Positions 36,067-44,771 of a stretch of 52,664 nucleotides of DNA are shown piece after piece (position 1 is the stretch's first letter; every line of letters begins with the position of its first letter). Under the pieces are notes generated by a model. It was not told the origin of the DNA. It saw only the letters and a list, made by a program, of their open reading frames with translations, and made no database searches. Both the position numbers and the translations under genes were made by a program. Source of the stretch: an uncultured Verrucomicrobiota bacterium (GTDB taxonomy: Bacteria; Verrucomicrobiota; Verrucomicrobiia; Opitutales; Opitutaceae); contig CAIRBK010000089.1 in assembly GCA_903876795.1 (NCBI GenBank), forward strand, positions 1 to 52,664. Direction: 5' to 3'.

Positions 36067-36837
36067 TTAGGTGGCCTTCGGGATCGTGAGGATCTCGGGC
36101 CCGTTTTCAGTGGTGAGCACGGTGTGTTCGAAGTGCGCGGAAGGCGCGTTGTCGGCGGCGACAATCGTCCAGCCGTCGCTGAGGGTCTTGGTGCGGTAGG
36201 TGCCAAGATTAACCATCGGTTCGATCGCCAAGGTCATACCGGCCTTGATCTTATCTCCGGAGTTGCGACGCCCGAAGTTGGGTATCTGAGGTTCCTCGTG
36301 CATCGAAACACCGACCCCATGCCCTACCAAGTCGCGAACGACGCCAAAGCCGTGGGATTCGACATAGGTTTGGATAGCGTGCGAAATGTCTCCGATTCGA
36401 TTCCCGACAACGGCTTGTTTGATGCCAAGGTAGAGCGCTTCTTCGGAAACCTTCAACAATTCGGCAACCCGAGGAGACACCGAGCCAAGCGGCACCGTGG
36501 TGGCGTTGTCGCCGATGTAGCCTTTATACTCGATGACGACATCAAGAGAAACGACGTCGCCCTCTCGAAGAATGCGCTTCAGAGAACCGATCCCGTGAAC
36601 CACCTCTTCGTTGACCGAAAGGCAGGTATAGGCCGGGAACCGACGATTACCGATTTGGTATCCGTAACAAGCGCTCCGGGCTCCGTGCTGGGCGATAAAA
36701 TCGCGTGCAGCCTGATCCAAGTCATACGTCGTTAAACCCGGGCGAACGAGCTCTTTGAGCTGCTGCAGCACGAGGGCGGCGATCGCACAAGACTCACGCA
36801 TCCGCGTGACCCCTTCTTTGTTTTTGATCGGGATCAT
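36067..36837 (-). CDS. map: methionine aminopeptidase type I
   Basis: 256 residues. It removes the initiator Met. The five metal ligands can be placed in SLDVVIEYKGYIGDNATT (Asp pair), GHGVGVSMHEEPQIPNF (His, Glu) and MTLAIEPMVNLG (Glu). Its ATG overlaps the stop of the Adk-like gene by four bases (ATGA), so the two are coupled. The position after secY and adk is typical. Confidence 0.97.
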   Translation of the reverse strand: MIPIKNKEGVTRMRESCAIAALVLQQLKELVRPGLTTYDLDQAARDFIAQHGARSACYGYQIGNRRFPAYTCLSVNEEVVHGIGSLKRILREGDVVSLDVVIEYKGYIGDNATTVPLGSVSPRVAELLKVSEEALYLGIKQAVVGNRIGDISHAIQTYVESHGFGVVRDLVGHGVGVSMHEEPQIPNFGRRNSGDKIKAGMTLAIEPMVNLGTYRTKTLSDGWTIVAADNAPSAHFEHTVLTTENGPEILTIPKAT

Positions 36838-37298
36838 ACGACGGAGAGTTCAACGTCCTCTATCAGAAGACCGTAAGTGCGATAGTGGTCGACGACCGAC
36901 TCGTTGGAACCGGGGGCAGCGAAGACGCCGTGGAGATTTTCATCACGGGCCTCAATCCATTCGTCGAATACCTTGGCTTGGAGCAACGTAGCCGGGAAGC
37001 CACTCAGGGCGAATCCCGCATCAGGTTTGCGTGCCCAAAACCAGCGTCGCACAAGGGCGAGCAAGGTTTCATCCGCCAAGAGTGATTCTTGGCGGATCGC
37101 CCCTTCAACCGTTTGGCCGAGGGGCAAGCCACGCGAAATCTCCAACCGCATCAGTTCAGTCGGAGAGACGTGCTCAATATTCAAAGAACGAAGCCGATTC
37201 ATCACGTTTTGCGAGGAAAACGGAGGCAAACCGAGCAGTAAGAACTTCTGTTTGGCGGGAGCGCCGAAAGAAGAAAAGAGGTCGAACAGTGCAGACAC
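36834..37298 (-). CDS. adenylate-kinase-like protein lacking the P-loop
   Basis: 154 residues in the place of adk, between secY and map. The order of Adk segments is kept: an initial strand KFLLLGLPPFSSQ (18-30) where Adk has a GxxGxGK P-loop; IEHVSPTELMRLEISRGLPLG (41-61) resembling the AMP-binding region; LADETLLALVRRWF; and SGFPATLLQAKVFDE (99-113) where Adk has DGFPRT. The P-loop Lys is lost and the Arg of FPRT is Ala. The LID and C-terminal parts are missing (Adk has about 215 residues). It is coupled to map by ATGA. I infer a catalytically dead homologue, perhaps regulatory; a true adk should lie elsewhere. Confidence 0.8.
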   Translation of the reverse strand: MSALFDLFSSFGAPAKQKFLLLGLPPFSSQNVMNRLRSLNIEHVSPTELMRLEISRGLPLGQTVEGAIRQESLLADETLLALVRRWFWARKPDAGFALSGFPATLLQAKVFDEWIEARDENLHGVFAAPGSNESVVDHYRTYGLLIEDVELSVV

Positions 37299-37316
37299 TA
37301 CAGCCGAAGTAAAGCC

Positions 37317-38819
37317 TTATTTAATCAAAATACGATATCCCCAGATACCCACGCCGATCAGGAGCAGGCCCAACATGGGGAGAGCGATCTTCATAACCGC
37401 CTCGGTGCTGAGAGCATCGCCGGCCGCACTTGGCGCATTTCCACTGCGGGCGCGGACGCGGCCCTTCTTCAGGAAACCGTCGTAGTGACGCTGCAAGAGG
37501 AAGGTCTCAATCTGTTTCATCGTGTCCAGAATGACACCGACTGTGATCAACATGCCTGTGCCGCCAAAGAACACGGCAATGCGCTGGGGGACGTTGAGCT
37601 CGAAGAGGAACACGTCGGGCATGACGGCGATGATCGTAAGAAAAATCGCGCCGGCCAGCGTCATACGGGTCATGATGAAATCGAGGAACTTGGCGGTGGG
37701 TTCACCGGGGCGGACACCCGGAATGTAACCGCCGTATTTCTTGAGGTCGTCGGCGATCTGAATCGGCTTAAACATCACGGACACCCAAAAGTAACTGAAG
37801 AAAAGGATGAGCGTCGCCATGGAGGCGTAATAAACCCAGTGACCGCGCAGGAGATTTTCTGCAAACTCGGTGAGGAACTTTAGGTCGAACGCGGCGCCGA
37901 CCTGCGAGAAAATCTGCTGCGGGAAGAGGAGGATCGCGCTGGCAAAGATCACCGGCATCACACCAGAATAGTTAACCTTAAGTGGCAGGAATGAACTCTG
38001 TCCGCCCATGACCTTGTTGCCCACGACGCGTTTGGCGTATTGGACGGGAATTTTACGCTGCCCCTGCACCACAAGAATGATGCTCATCGTAACGAGGACG
38101 AAGAGTAGAATCATCACCACGGCTTGCGGCAGTCCGAGTCCCTTGACGCCAATGGCGGGGAAGAAAAGTTGGTATGCCGTGGCGGCGGCTCCAGGAATGT
38201 CAGCTAGAATGCCGATGGATATCAGGAGCGAGACACCGTTGCCGATGCCGCGCTGGGTGATCTGCTCGCCCAGCCACATGAGAAGCAGCGTTCCGGCGGT
38301 CATGAAGATAACCGAGGTTATCAGGAACCATGCCTTCGGCGCTATCACGATCGAACCGTAGAGATTTACGTCAAAGCTAGGACCAAAGAGACGCGCCGGA
38401 TTTTCAAGTGCGAGGATGAGAAGCGTACCCTGGATCAAGCAGATGACCAACGTGGCGTAACGAGTGTATTGGGTAAGCTTTTGGCGTCCGACATCGCCTT
38501 CTTGCTGCAAGCGGCTAAGGGCGGGCACCACGGCGGTCATCAACTGAAAGATGATAGACGCGCTAATGTAGGGCATGATGCCCAGTGCGAACACGGCGCC
38601 CTTAACGAGGGCGCCTCCGGTGAACATGTTGTAGAGGCCCACGAGGGCGCCGCCCGTGCTGCCGGCCTGTTCTTTGAAAAAGGCGGCCAATGGCTCGGGA
38701 TTAAGGCCCGGAAGCGGAATGTGCGCACCAACGCGCGCGACAAAGAGAAGGGCCAAGGTGTAGAAGATGCGGGAGCGCAGCTCGGGAATCTTCAGGGAAT
38801 TCGTGAATGCGGAAAGCAC
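37317..38819 (-). CDS. secY: protein translocase subunit SecY with an extra C-terminal helix
   Basis: 500 residues against about 440 for E. coli. The channel core is standard: RIFYTLALLFVARVGAHIPLPG, the plug region, LGEQITQRGIGNGVSLLI, and the cytoplasmic loops with YAKRVVGNK and KKYGGYIPGVRPG. After the normal end (GFLKKGRVRARSG) come about 20 hydrophilic residues and a further hydrophobic helix (ALPMLGLLLIGVGIWGYRI). A terminator-like hairpin precedes the gene, so it may be under separate control. Confidence 0.96.
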   Translation of the reverse strand: MLSAFTNSLKIPELRSRIFYTLALLFVARVGAHIPLPGLNPEPLAAFFKEQAGSTGGALVGLYNMFTGGALVKGAVFALGIMPYISASIIFQLMTAVVPALSRLQQEGDVGRQKLTQYTRYATLVICLIQGTLLILALENPARLFGPSFDVNLYGSIVIAPKAWFLITSVIFMTAGTLLLMWLGEQITQRGIGNGVSLLISIGILADIPGAAATAYQLFFPAIGVKGLGLPQAVVMILLFVLVTMSIILVVQGQRKIPVQYAKRVVGNKVMGGQSSFLPLKVNYSGVMPVIFASAILLFPQQIFSQVGAAFDLKFLTEFAENLLRGHWVYYASMATLILFFSYFWVSVMFKPIQIADDLKKYGGYIPGVRPGEPTAKFLDFIMTRMTLAGAIFLTIIAVMPDVFLFELNVPQRIAVFFGGTGMLITVGVILDTMKQIETFLLQRHYDGFLKKGRVRARSGNAPSAAGDALSTEAVMKIALPMLGLLLIGVGIWGYRILIK

Positions 38820-38859
38820 AGCGAGGGAAACAGAGGACGTTGATCGAAAAGCAAAAAAA

Positions 38860-38886
38860 GGCCGCGCGATTTAATGTCGCGCGGCC
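38860..38886 (-). terminator. intrinsic-terminator hairpin between rplO and secY
   Basis: A perfect 10-base stem GGCCGCGCGA / TCGCGCGGCC has a seven-base loop. On the minus strand it is followed directly by TTTTTTT. It lies 11 bases after the rplO stop and 40 bases before secY. This form should attenuate or end transcription inside the spc gene set. Confidence 0.9.
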
Positions 38887-38896
38887 CGAGCCTGCA

Positions 38897-39343
38897 TTAG
38901 GCGACGATGGCTTGGCCGCCGGCCTTCTCGAGTTTGGCCTTGGCCGACTCGGAGAACTTGCCTGCGGTGACCTTCAGAGCGCGGCTGATTTCGCCGTCGC
39001 CGAGGATCTTGAGACCGGCCTGGTCGGCACGGATGATGCCGGCCTTGGCGAGCACCTCGGCGTTCACCTCGGTGATGCCCGCGTCGAGCTTGGCGAAGTC
39101 GCCGACGTTGACGACGGCGATCTCGGTACGGAACTCGTAGTTGTTGAAGCCGCGGTGCGGGAGCTTGCGGTAGAGAGGCATCTGACCGCCTTCGAAACCG
39201 GGGCGGATGGAGCCGCCGGAGCGGGCAGTCTGGCCTTTGCCACCACGACCAGAGGTCTTGCCGTGGCCGCTGCCTTCTCCGCAGCCCACGCGCTTCTTGC
39301 GGTGGACGGCGCCTTTGACGTTCTTAAGTTCGTGAAGTTTCAT
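38897..39343 (-). CDS. rplO: 50S ribosomal protein L15
   Basis: 148 residues with the L15 Gly-rich N-terminus (GSGHGKTSGRGGKGQTARSG) and GFEGGQMPLYRKLPHRGFNN. The C-terminal part carries the usual L15 beta domain (KILGDGEISRALKV). It follows rpsE directly; rpmD (L30), normally between them, is missing. A GC-rich hairpin (39362-39390) sits in that gap. Confidence 0.96.
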   Translation of the reverse strand: MKLHELKNVKGAVHRKKRVGCGEGSGHGKTSGRGGKGQTARSGGSIRPGFEGGQMPLYRKLPHRGFNNYEFRTEIAVVNVGDFAKLDAGITEVNAEVLAKAGIIRADQAGLKILGDGEISRALKVTAGKFSESAKAKLEKAGGQAIVA

Positions 39344-39413
39344 GGATGTTCCTGGGAGGGTCGCCCCACCCTGCCGAATGGCGAGGCGGGACTCGGATTA
39401 TGAGATGATGGAA

Positions 39414-39974
39414 TCAGGTGGCCGCACGGGCGGACTTGATTTCCTCGGCCAGACGGAGCTTTTGAAGACCGTTGAGGGTCGCATGCACCACGGCGATGTG
39501 GTTGCTGGATCCGCTGGACTTGGTGAGGATGTTTTTGATGCCTGCCGCCTCGAGCACCGCGCGCACGCCACCACCGGCGATGAGGCCGGTGCCGGTCGAG
39601 GCGGGCTTGAGGAGAACCTTGCCGCCGTCGGCCACGCCCATGACGTCATGGGGAATGGTGTCGCCCTTGAGCTTCACGGTGACGAAGTTCTTCTTGGCGT
39701 TCTCGGTGCTCTTTTTGATGGCGTCGGGTACCTCGTTGGCCTTGCCGTAGCCGATGCCAATCTTGCCCTTGCGGTCACCAACGACGGAGAGCGCGGCGAA
39801 GCTGAAGCGGCGACCACCCTTCACGACCTTGGCGCAGCGGTTGATGAATACGATCTTCTCAACGAGCTCGTTGCCGTGTTCGTCGAGGGACTTCGGAACT
39901 TCGCGAGGAGCGCGGTTTTCGCGACGCGGGGGACGATCGTTCGAGGGAGCGGGAGTGTTGTTACCAGAGCTCAT
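39414..39974 (-). CDS. rpsE: 30S ribosomal protein S5
   Basis: 186 residues. The dsRBD-like domain ([21 protein letters not shown], then [17 protein letters not shown]) and the C-terminal domain ([20 protein letters not shown]) are complete. The N-terminal 30 residues are Pro, Arg and Asn rich and longer than in E. coli. S5 lies at the mRNA entry and works in accuracy with S4 and S12. Confidence 0.96.
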   Translation of the reverse strand: MSSGNNTPAPSNDRPPRRENRAPREVPKSLDEHGNELVEKIVFINRCAKVVKGGRRFSFAALSVVGDRKGKIGIGYGKANEVPDAIKKSTENAKKNFVTVKLKGDTIPHDVMGVADGGKVLLKPASTGTGLIAGGGVRAVLEAAGIKNILTKSSGSSNHIAVVHATLNGLQKLRLAEEIKSARAAT

Positions 39975-39977
39975 AGT

Positions 39978-40340
39978 TTAGAATTCGAGACCACCTTCGC
40001 GGGCGGCGTCGGCGAAGACCTTGACTTTACCGTGGTAACGAGCGCCGGAGCGGTCGAACACAACGGAGATAATGCCGGCGGCTTTGGCCTTGGCGGCGAA
40101 AGCGACGCCAAGGGACTTGGCACCGGCGAGGTTGGCGGCGAGCTTCTGCTTGCGCAGATCGGCATCCAGGCTCGACAAGAAGGCGAGGGTAGTGCCGGCC
40201 TCGTCGTTGATGGCTTGGGCGTAAATGTGCTTGCTGGTGAAGCGGACGGCAAGACGCGGGCGTTCGGCGGTGCCGAAGACCTTCTTGCGGATGCGCCAAC
40301 GACGCTTCTGTAGCAGGTCGGCTTTGCGAATGGTATTCAT
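39978..40340 (-). CDS. rplR: 50S ribosomal protein L18
   Basis: 120 residues, beginning MNTIRKADLLQKRRWRIRKK, with PRLAVRFTSKHIYAQAINDE and the end VKVFADAAREGGLEF, as in L18, which binds 5S rRNA. Four bases separate its stop from the rpsE start. The order rplF-rplR-rpsE is standard. Confidence 0.96.
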   Translation of the reverse strand: MNTIRKADLLQKRRWRIRKKVFGTAERPRLAVRFTSKHIYAQAINDEAGTTLAFLSSLDADLRKQKLAANLAGAKSLGVAFAAKAKAAGIISVVFDRSGARYHGKVKVFADAAREGGLEF

Positions 40341-40384
40341 GGGTTATGCGGCCCTTGAGAGCGTATAAATGATTTGGATAAACG

Positions 40385-40921
40385 TTAAGCGACCGTCTTG
40401 CCTTCCTTGCGGCGGACGCGTTCGCCAACGATGCGGACACCTTTGCCCTTGTAGGGCTCGGGCGGATAGTAACCGCGAATTTCTGCTGTGACCTTGCCGA
40501 CGAGCTGCTTGTCAGCGCCTTCGATCTTCAGCTTGGTCTGATCGGTGACGGTGATTTTGATGCCCTCGGGGATGTCGAAAAGAATCGGGTGGGAGTAGCC
40601 GAGCGCGAGGTCGAGCTGCTTGCCCTTGAGGTTGGCCTTGAAACCGACGCCTTGGATTTCGAGCTCCTTGACGAAGCCTTCGGAGGCGCCCTTGACCATG
40701 CCGGCGATCACCGAACGAGCGGTGCCGAACATGGCCCGGGAGAAGCGGCTTTCGTCTTTGGGCGCGACGGTGACCTTTTTATCGGCCTGCGCGAGCGTGA
40801 CGACGTCGGCGAAGGTCTTGGAGACCTTGCCCTTGGGGCCTTCGACAGAAACGGTCTGGCCTTTGATGTCGACCTTGACCTTGTCGGGGATGGGAACGGG
40901 AACTTTGCCGATGCGGGACAT
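40385..40921 (-). CDS. rplF: 50S ribosomal protein L6
   Basis: 178 residues beginning MSRIGKVPVPIPDKVKVDIK. It has the duplicated L6 fold, ending with the conserved IRGYYPPEPYKGKGVRIVGE. L6 lies near the factor-binding site of the large subunit. The length is normal. Confidence 0.97.
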   Translation of the reverse strand: MSRIGKVPVPIPDKVKVDIKGQTVSVEGPKGKVSKTFADVVTLAQADKKVTVAPKDESRFSRAMFGTARSVIAGMVKGASEGFVKELEIQGVGFKANLKGKQLDLALGYSHPILFDIPEGIKITVTDQTKLKIEGADKQLVGKVTAEIRGYYPPEPYKGKGVRIVGERVRRKEGKTVA

Positions 40922-40938
40922 GTGGGTGGTTCTCCGGG

Positions 40939-41331
40939 TTACCAGACGTTGCAGAGCAATTCGCCGCCGACTTTCTGGCGACGGGCGTCCTGGTCCTTAA
41001 GCAGGCCCTTCGAGGTCGAAAGGATGCTGATGCCAAGGCCGTTGAGCACACGAGGAATCTCGGTGTAGCTGTAATAGAGACGGCGGCCGGGCGTGGAGAC
41101 GCGGGTGAGATTCGTGATGGCCGGAGCGTTGTCCACATACTTGAGCTTCACGACGAGGGTCTTGTGACCCTTGTCATCGGCCGAGATGGAAACGTCAGAG
41201 ACGAAGCCTTCGGATTTAAGGATAGCGGCGAGGCTTTCCTTGAGTTTGGAGTGCGGTGAGACGCACTCGGCGAGACCGGCCTTGGACGCGTTGCGCAAGC
41301 GGGTCAGGAAGTCGCTGACGGGATCTGTCAT
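40939..41331 (-). CDS. rpsH: 30S ribosomal protein S8
   Basis: 130 residues beginning MTDPVSDFLTRLRNASKAGL. The C-terminal motif RRLYYSYTEIPRVLNGLGISILSTSKG matches S8, a central-domain 16S rRNA binder which in E. coli also represses the spc operon. The end shows the slightly unusual GGELLCNVW, equivalent to the common GGEVLCYVW. Confidence 0.97.
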   Translation of the reverse strand: MTDPVSDFLTRLRNASKAGLAECVSPHSKLKESLAAILKSEGFVSDVSISADDKGHKTLVVKLKYVDNAPAITNLTRVSTPGRRLYYSYTEIPRVLNGLGISILSTSKGLLKDQDARRQKVGGELLCNVW

Positions 41332-41390
41332 GGTGGATGTTGGTTGATTGGGGCGCGCGGGTCATATCCGACCCCCGTGGCCCGAATGGT

Positions 41391-41696
41391 TTACCAGGAG
41401 GACTTGGTCACTCCAGGGATCTTGCCGGCGAGGGCAAGTTCACGAAAAGTGATACGAGAAACGCCGAACTTGCGGATGAACGCGCGCGGACGGCCGCTCA
41501 TGGAGCAACGGTTGCGGATGCGGATCTTCGAGGAGTTGCGCGGAAGCTTTTGAAGCTTCTTCTGGGCGGCGAAGAACTCTTCGTCATTGGTGGTGGGATT
41601 GGCGAGGATGGCCTTGAGCTCGGCGCGTTGGGCGGCGAACTTGGCGGTAAGCGTCTTGCGCTTTTCGTTACGATAGATGGCGGAGGTCTTCGGCAT
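41391..41696 (-). CDS. rpsN: 30S ribosomal protein S14 (zinc-free form)
   Basis: 101 residues, the long type without the four zinc-binding Cys residues. It contains [21 protein letters not shown] and [17 protein letters not shown]14 joins the 30S head. It follows rplE by 12 bases, as in the normal spc order. Confidence 0.96.
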   Translation of the reverse strand: MPKTSAIYRNEKRKTLTAKFAAQRAELKAILANPTTNDEEFFAAQKKLQKLPRNSSKIRIRNRCSMSGRPRAFIRKFGVSRITFRELALAGKIPGVTKSSW

Positions 41697-41708
41697 GGCG
41701 AAAGAGGA

Positions 41709-42290
41709 TTAGGCGGCGTTATTCTTGGCGGCAGCATGCTGCTCGACGCGGCGGAAGGGCACACCGATGAGCTTGAGGAGTTCTCGCCCTTCGTCGTCGC
41801 TCGCGGCGGTGGTGACAATGGTGATGTCGAGGCCCATGGCCTTCTTCACGTTTTCCACGGTGATTTCCGGGAAGATGGTGAAATCGGCGATACCGAGGTT
41901 GTAGTTACCTTGGCCGTCGAGCTTGGAGCCGACGCCGCGGAAGTCGCGGATCGTGGGGAGGGCAACGGCCAGAAGGCGATAGAGGAAGTCCCACATGCGG
42001 TCACCGCGAAGGGTGACGTGGGCGCCGACGATCTGGCCTTGGCGCAGTTTGAAATTGGAAATGGCCTTCTTGGATTTCGAGAGGACGGGCTTCTGACCGG
42101 CGATGGCGGCGAGATCGCGCTGAATGTCGGCGATCTGATTTTTGTCGGCTTCGGCATCAATGCCGGTGTTGATGGAGATCTTGGTGATCTTCGGCACCTC
42201 GTGGATGTTCTTGTAGCCGCGACTCTTCACCAAGGCAGGGACGACCTGCTCGGTGTATTGCTGTTTAAGAAAGGGAGTTTTTTTGCTCAT
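41709..42290 (-). CDS. rplE: 50S ribosomal protein L5
   Basis: 193 residues from ATG 42290 (MSKKTPFLKQQYTEQVVPAL). The extension to 42389 reads through the non-coding leader and is rejected. L5 marks: HEVPKITKISINTGI, KSKKAISNFKLRQGQIVGAHVTLRG, and YNLGIADFTIFPEI. It binds 5S rRNA and contacts S13. The preceding gap of about 120 bases to rplX is long for this cluster. Confidence 0.96.
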   Translation of the reverse strand: MSKKTPFLKQQYTEQVVPALVKSRGYKNIHEVPKITKISINTGIDAEADKNQIADIQRDLAAIAGQKPVLSKSKKAISNFKLRQGQIVGAHVTLRGDRMWDFLYRLLAVALPTIRDFRGVGSKLDGQGNYNLGIADFTIFPEITVENVKKAMGLDITIVTTAASDDEGRELLKLIGVPFRRVEQHAAAKNNAA

Positions 42291-42411
42291 TATGGTAAGA
42301 GCCACCGGATTACCGACCCGGGTGGCAATTTGAGTGTTTTTTTGGCGGAAAAGGGTCGAAGTTACACGGGCTGACTTCCACCCTTGCAAGCGCTATTTTG
42401 AATTTTATCAA

Positions 42412-42681
42412 TCAGACCTTGGCCGCCCGCTTCTTGGATGCGTCGAAAACGGATTTGAGCTGGAGGTTGGAGACGTGGATGGAACCCTCTCGTTCGACAA
42501 TGGCGCCGTTCGGGTTTTCCTGAGATTTCTTGACGTGGCGTTTGATCATGCCGACGCCCTCGACGCGAGCGCGCTCCTTTGGAGCGAGGATCTCGAGAAC
42601 CTTGCCCGACTTACCCTTCTGGGAGCCGGCGATGACGACGACTTCGTCGCCGCGTTTTACGTGGAATTTGCTGGTAGCCAT
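42412..42681 (-). CDS. rplX: 50S ribosomal protein L24
   Basis: 89 residues with a KOW motif (GDEVVVIAGSQKGKSGKVLEI) and RVEGVGMIKRHVKKSQENPNG, as in L24, an assembly initiator of the 50S subunit. It is short for L24 (about 100-105), ending at KSVFDASKKRAAKV. It starts one base after the rplN stop. Confidence 0.96.
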   Translation of the reverse strand: MATSKFHVKRGDEVVVIAGSQKGKSGKVLEILAPKERARVEGVGMIKRHVKKSQENPNGAIVEREGSIHVSNLQLKSVFDASKKRAAKV

Positions 42682-42682
42682 T

Positions 42683-43048
42683 TTAGAGAACCTCCGGAGC
42701 GAGCGAGATGATCTTCATGAAGTTTTTCGCACGCAGTTCGCGAGCGACAGGGCCGAAGATGCGGGTGCCCTTAGGATTACCGTCCGGCGTCAGGATGACG
42801 ACGGCGTTGCTGTCGAAGCGCAAGTAGCTGCCATCGGCACGGCGTACAGGAGCCTTGGTCCGGATGATGACGGCCTTGGCGACCTCGCCCTTCTTCACCG
42901 TGGCGTCGGTGGAGCTTTCCTTGATGTGGATGGTGACAACATCACCCACGCCGGCGGTGGTGGTATTCTGGCCTTTTTTGCTGATGAACATGGCGCGGCG
43001 GGCGCCCGTGTTGTCAGCGACTTCTACCCATGAACGGAGTTGGAGCAT
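42683..43048 (-). CDS. rplN: 50S ribosomal protein L14
   Basis: 121 residues. L14 motifs are [38 protein letters not shown] and [20 protein letters not shown], ending ISLAPEVL. The length matches the family. It follows rpsQ. Confidence 0.97.
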   Translation of the reverse strand: MLQLRSWVEVADNTGARRAMFISKKGQNTTTAGVGDVVTIHIKESSTDATVKKGEVAKAVIIRTKAPVRRADGSYLRFDSNAVVILTPDGNPKGTRIFGPVARELRAKNFMKIISLAPEVL

Positions 43049-43080
43049 GACGAATCTCTTTGTTTAAAATATTGAGGGAA

Positions 43081-43413
43081 TCAGGCCTTGACCGTCTTGG
43101 TGGGGACGAGTTCGGCGACGTCCTTTTCGCTGATGGCGGCCCCCTCGGGAAGGACGGCGGCCTCGATCACGCGAACGACGCGCCAGCGCTTGAGTCGGCT
43201 GAGCGGGCGGGTTTCCATGATCTCGACCTTGTCGCCGACCTTGGTCTCGTTCTTTTCGTCGTGAACGTGCACGACGGTTTTACGATTGATGGTCTTCTGA
43301 TAGCGGGGATGCGGGATCTTGTAGGGAACGGTGACCTTGATGGACTTGTCGCCAGAGCGGCTGGTGACGAAACCGGTGAGGTCCTTGCGAGAATTACGAG
43401 TCGTTGTGGACAT
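43081..43413 (-). CDS. rpsQ: 30S ribosomal protein S17
   Basis: 110 residues; the OB-fold core is KDLTGFVTSRSGDKSIKVTV and TVVHVHDEKNETKVGDKVEIMETRPLSRLKRWRVV. A C-terminal tail of about 20 residues goes beyond the usual end. S17 is a primary 16S rRNA binder. Confidence 0.96.
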   Translation of the reverse strand: MSTTTRNSRKDLTGFVTSRSGDKSIKVTVPYKIPHPRYQKTINRKTVVHVHDEKNETKVGDKVEIMETRPLSRLKRWRVVRVIEAAVLPEGAAISEKDVAELVPTKTVKA

Positions 43414-43425
43414 GATGATGGGCGG

Positions 43426-43632
43426 TTAGGCGGCGGCCTTCTTGGACTTGGCGTTGCGCGCGGTTTCGAGACGGGCGATGTCCTTGCGGAGGGAGCGCAG
43501 CTCGTGGGTCTTCTCAACCTGCCCGGTCTGCTTGCGCAGGCGTAGCTGGAGCAGCTTCTCGCGGTTCTCGGTCAGTTTGGCGGTGAGCTCGGCGGGGGCC
43601 AGCTCGTTGATAGGATTGGTCTTCTTGCTCAT
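43426..43632 (-). CDS. rpmC: 50S ribosomal protein L29
   Basis: 68 residues forming a helical hairpin: [20 protein letters not shown], then [32 protein letters not shown]29 lies by the tunnel exit, near the trigger factor and SRP docking site. It lies between rplP and rpsQ as usual. Confidence 0.96.
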   Translation of the reverse strand: MSKKTNPINELAPAELTAKLTENREKLLQLRLRKQTGQVEKTHELRSLRKDIARLETARNAKSKKAAA

Positions 43633-43663
43633 GACGTGTTTTACGGGCGGTGGCCGTTATGGT

Positions 43664-44086
43664 TTAGGCGGCGGCGCCTTCGCGCACGATGAACCGGCAG
43701 CGGAAAGGCAGTTTGGCGTCGGCGAGGCGGAAGGCTTCCTTGGCGACGGTCACAGGAACACCCGCGAGCTCAAAAAGCACGGCGCCGGGTTTGATCTGGG
43801 CAACGTAGAACTCGACGGGACCCTTACCGGAACCCATGCGCACTTCGGCGGGCTTTTTTGTGACAGGCTTGTGCGGGAAAACGCGGATCCAGAGTTTGCC
43901 CTTGCGCTTGAGGTGGCGCGAGATGGTGACGCGGGCGGCTTCGATCTGCTGGCCGGTCATGGGACCACGGCTGAGGGATTGGAGGCCGAATTCACCGAAG
44001 GAGAGCGTGTTACCACGCTTGGCGTTGCCCTTTCGGGAACCCTTCTGGGATTTGCGGTATTTGGTGCGGGCGGGAGCGAGAGCCAT
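43664..44086 (-). CDS. rplP: 50S ribosomal protein L16
   Basis: 140 residues. L16 motifs: the N-terminal [62 protein letters not shown] and [17 protein letters not shown]. It lies at the A-site finger and binds tRNA. Length and order are normal. Confidence 0.97.
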   Translation of the reverse strand: MALAPARTKYRKSQKGSRKGNAKRGNTLSFGEFGLQSLSRGPMTGQQIEAARVTISRHLKRKGKLWIRVFPHKPVTKKPAEVRMGSGKGPVEFYVAQIKPGAVLFELAGVPVTVAKEAFRLADAKLPFRCRFIVREGAAA

Positions 44087-44126
44087 GATGGTTTCTCTTT
44101 TGTTAAGTGGTTATGCGACGACGGAA

Positions 44127-44762
44127 TCAGACCGTGGTGTCGGCTTCCTTTTTGCAGATCCAGCACTTGACGCCGATCTTGCCGTAAACGGTCTTAGCCT
44201 CTGCGAAACCATAGTCGATGTTTTCGCGGAGGGTGTGGAGAGGCACGCGACCCTTGCGCTGCCACTCGCGGCGGGCGATATCGGCACCACCAAGTCGGCC
44301 GGAGGACTGGATACGAATGCCTTCGGCACCGAGGGCCATGGCCATTTCAACGGCCTTCTTCATGGCACGGCGGAAAGCGATGCGGCGTTCGAGTTGGAGG
44401 CAGACGTTCTCGGCTACGAGCTGGGCCTCGATCTCGGGCTTCTTGACCTCTTGGATGTCTAGTAGGATGTCCTTGCCGGTGAGTTTAGCGAGCTCGGCCT
44501 TGATGTTCTCGATTTCGGCACCCTTGCGACCGATTACGATGCCGGGACGGGCGGTGTATATCTTGACACGCACACGGTTGGAGGCGCGCTCGATGAAGAT
44601 GCGGGGAACGGAAGCCTGTTTCAGCTTCTCCATGAGTTTCTCACGGATGATCTGGTCCTCGTGGAGGAGTTTGGCGAAGTCCTTCTTGGTGGCATACCAG
44701 CGGGACTGCCAGTTGCGGCGGACGGCAAGGCGGAAGCCGGTGGGATTGGTCTTTTGGCCCAT
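44127..44762 (-). CDS. rpsC: 30S ribosomal protein S3
   Basis: 211 residues beginning [23 protein letters not shown] domain contains [20 protein letters not shown]. The C-terminal domain includes [34 protein letters not shown]3 forms part of the mRNA entry helicase site. It ends with an odd Cys-containing tail ([14 protein letters not shown]). Confidence 0.97.
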   Translation of the reverse strand: MGQKTNPTGFRLAVRRNWQSRWYATKKDFAKLLHEDQIIREKLMEKLKQASVPRIFIERASNRVRVKIYTARPGIVIGRKGAEIENIKAELAKLTGKDILLDIQEVKKPEIEAQLVAENVCLQLERRIAFRRAMKKAVEMAMALGAEGIRIQSSGRLGGADIARREWQRKGRVPLHTLRENIDYGFAEAKTVYGKIGVKCWICKKEADTTV

Positions 44763-44771
44763 ATTGGTAAA

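Noticed and set aside
39344-39413. rpmD between rpsE and rplO
   Set aside because: The gap is only 70 bases and forms a hairpin; no frame fits L30.
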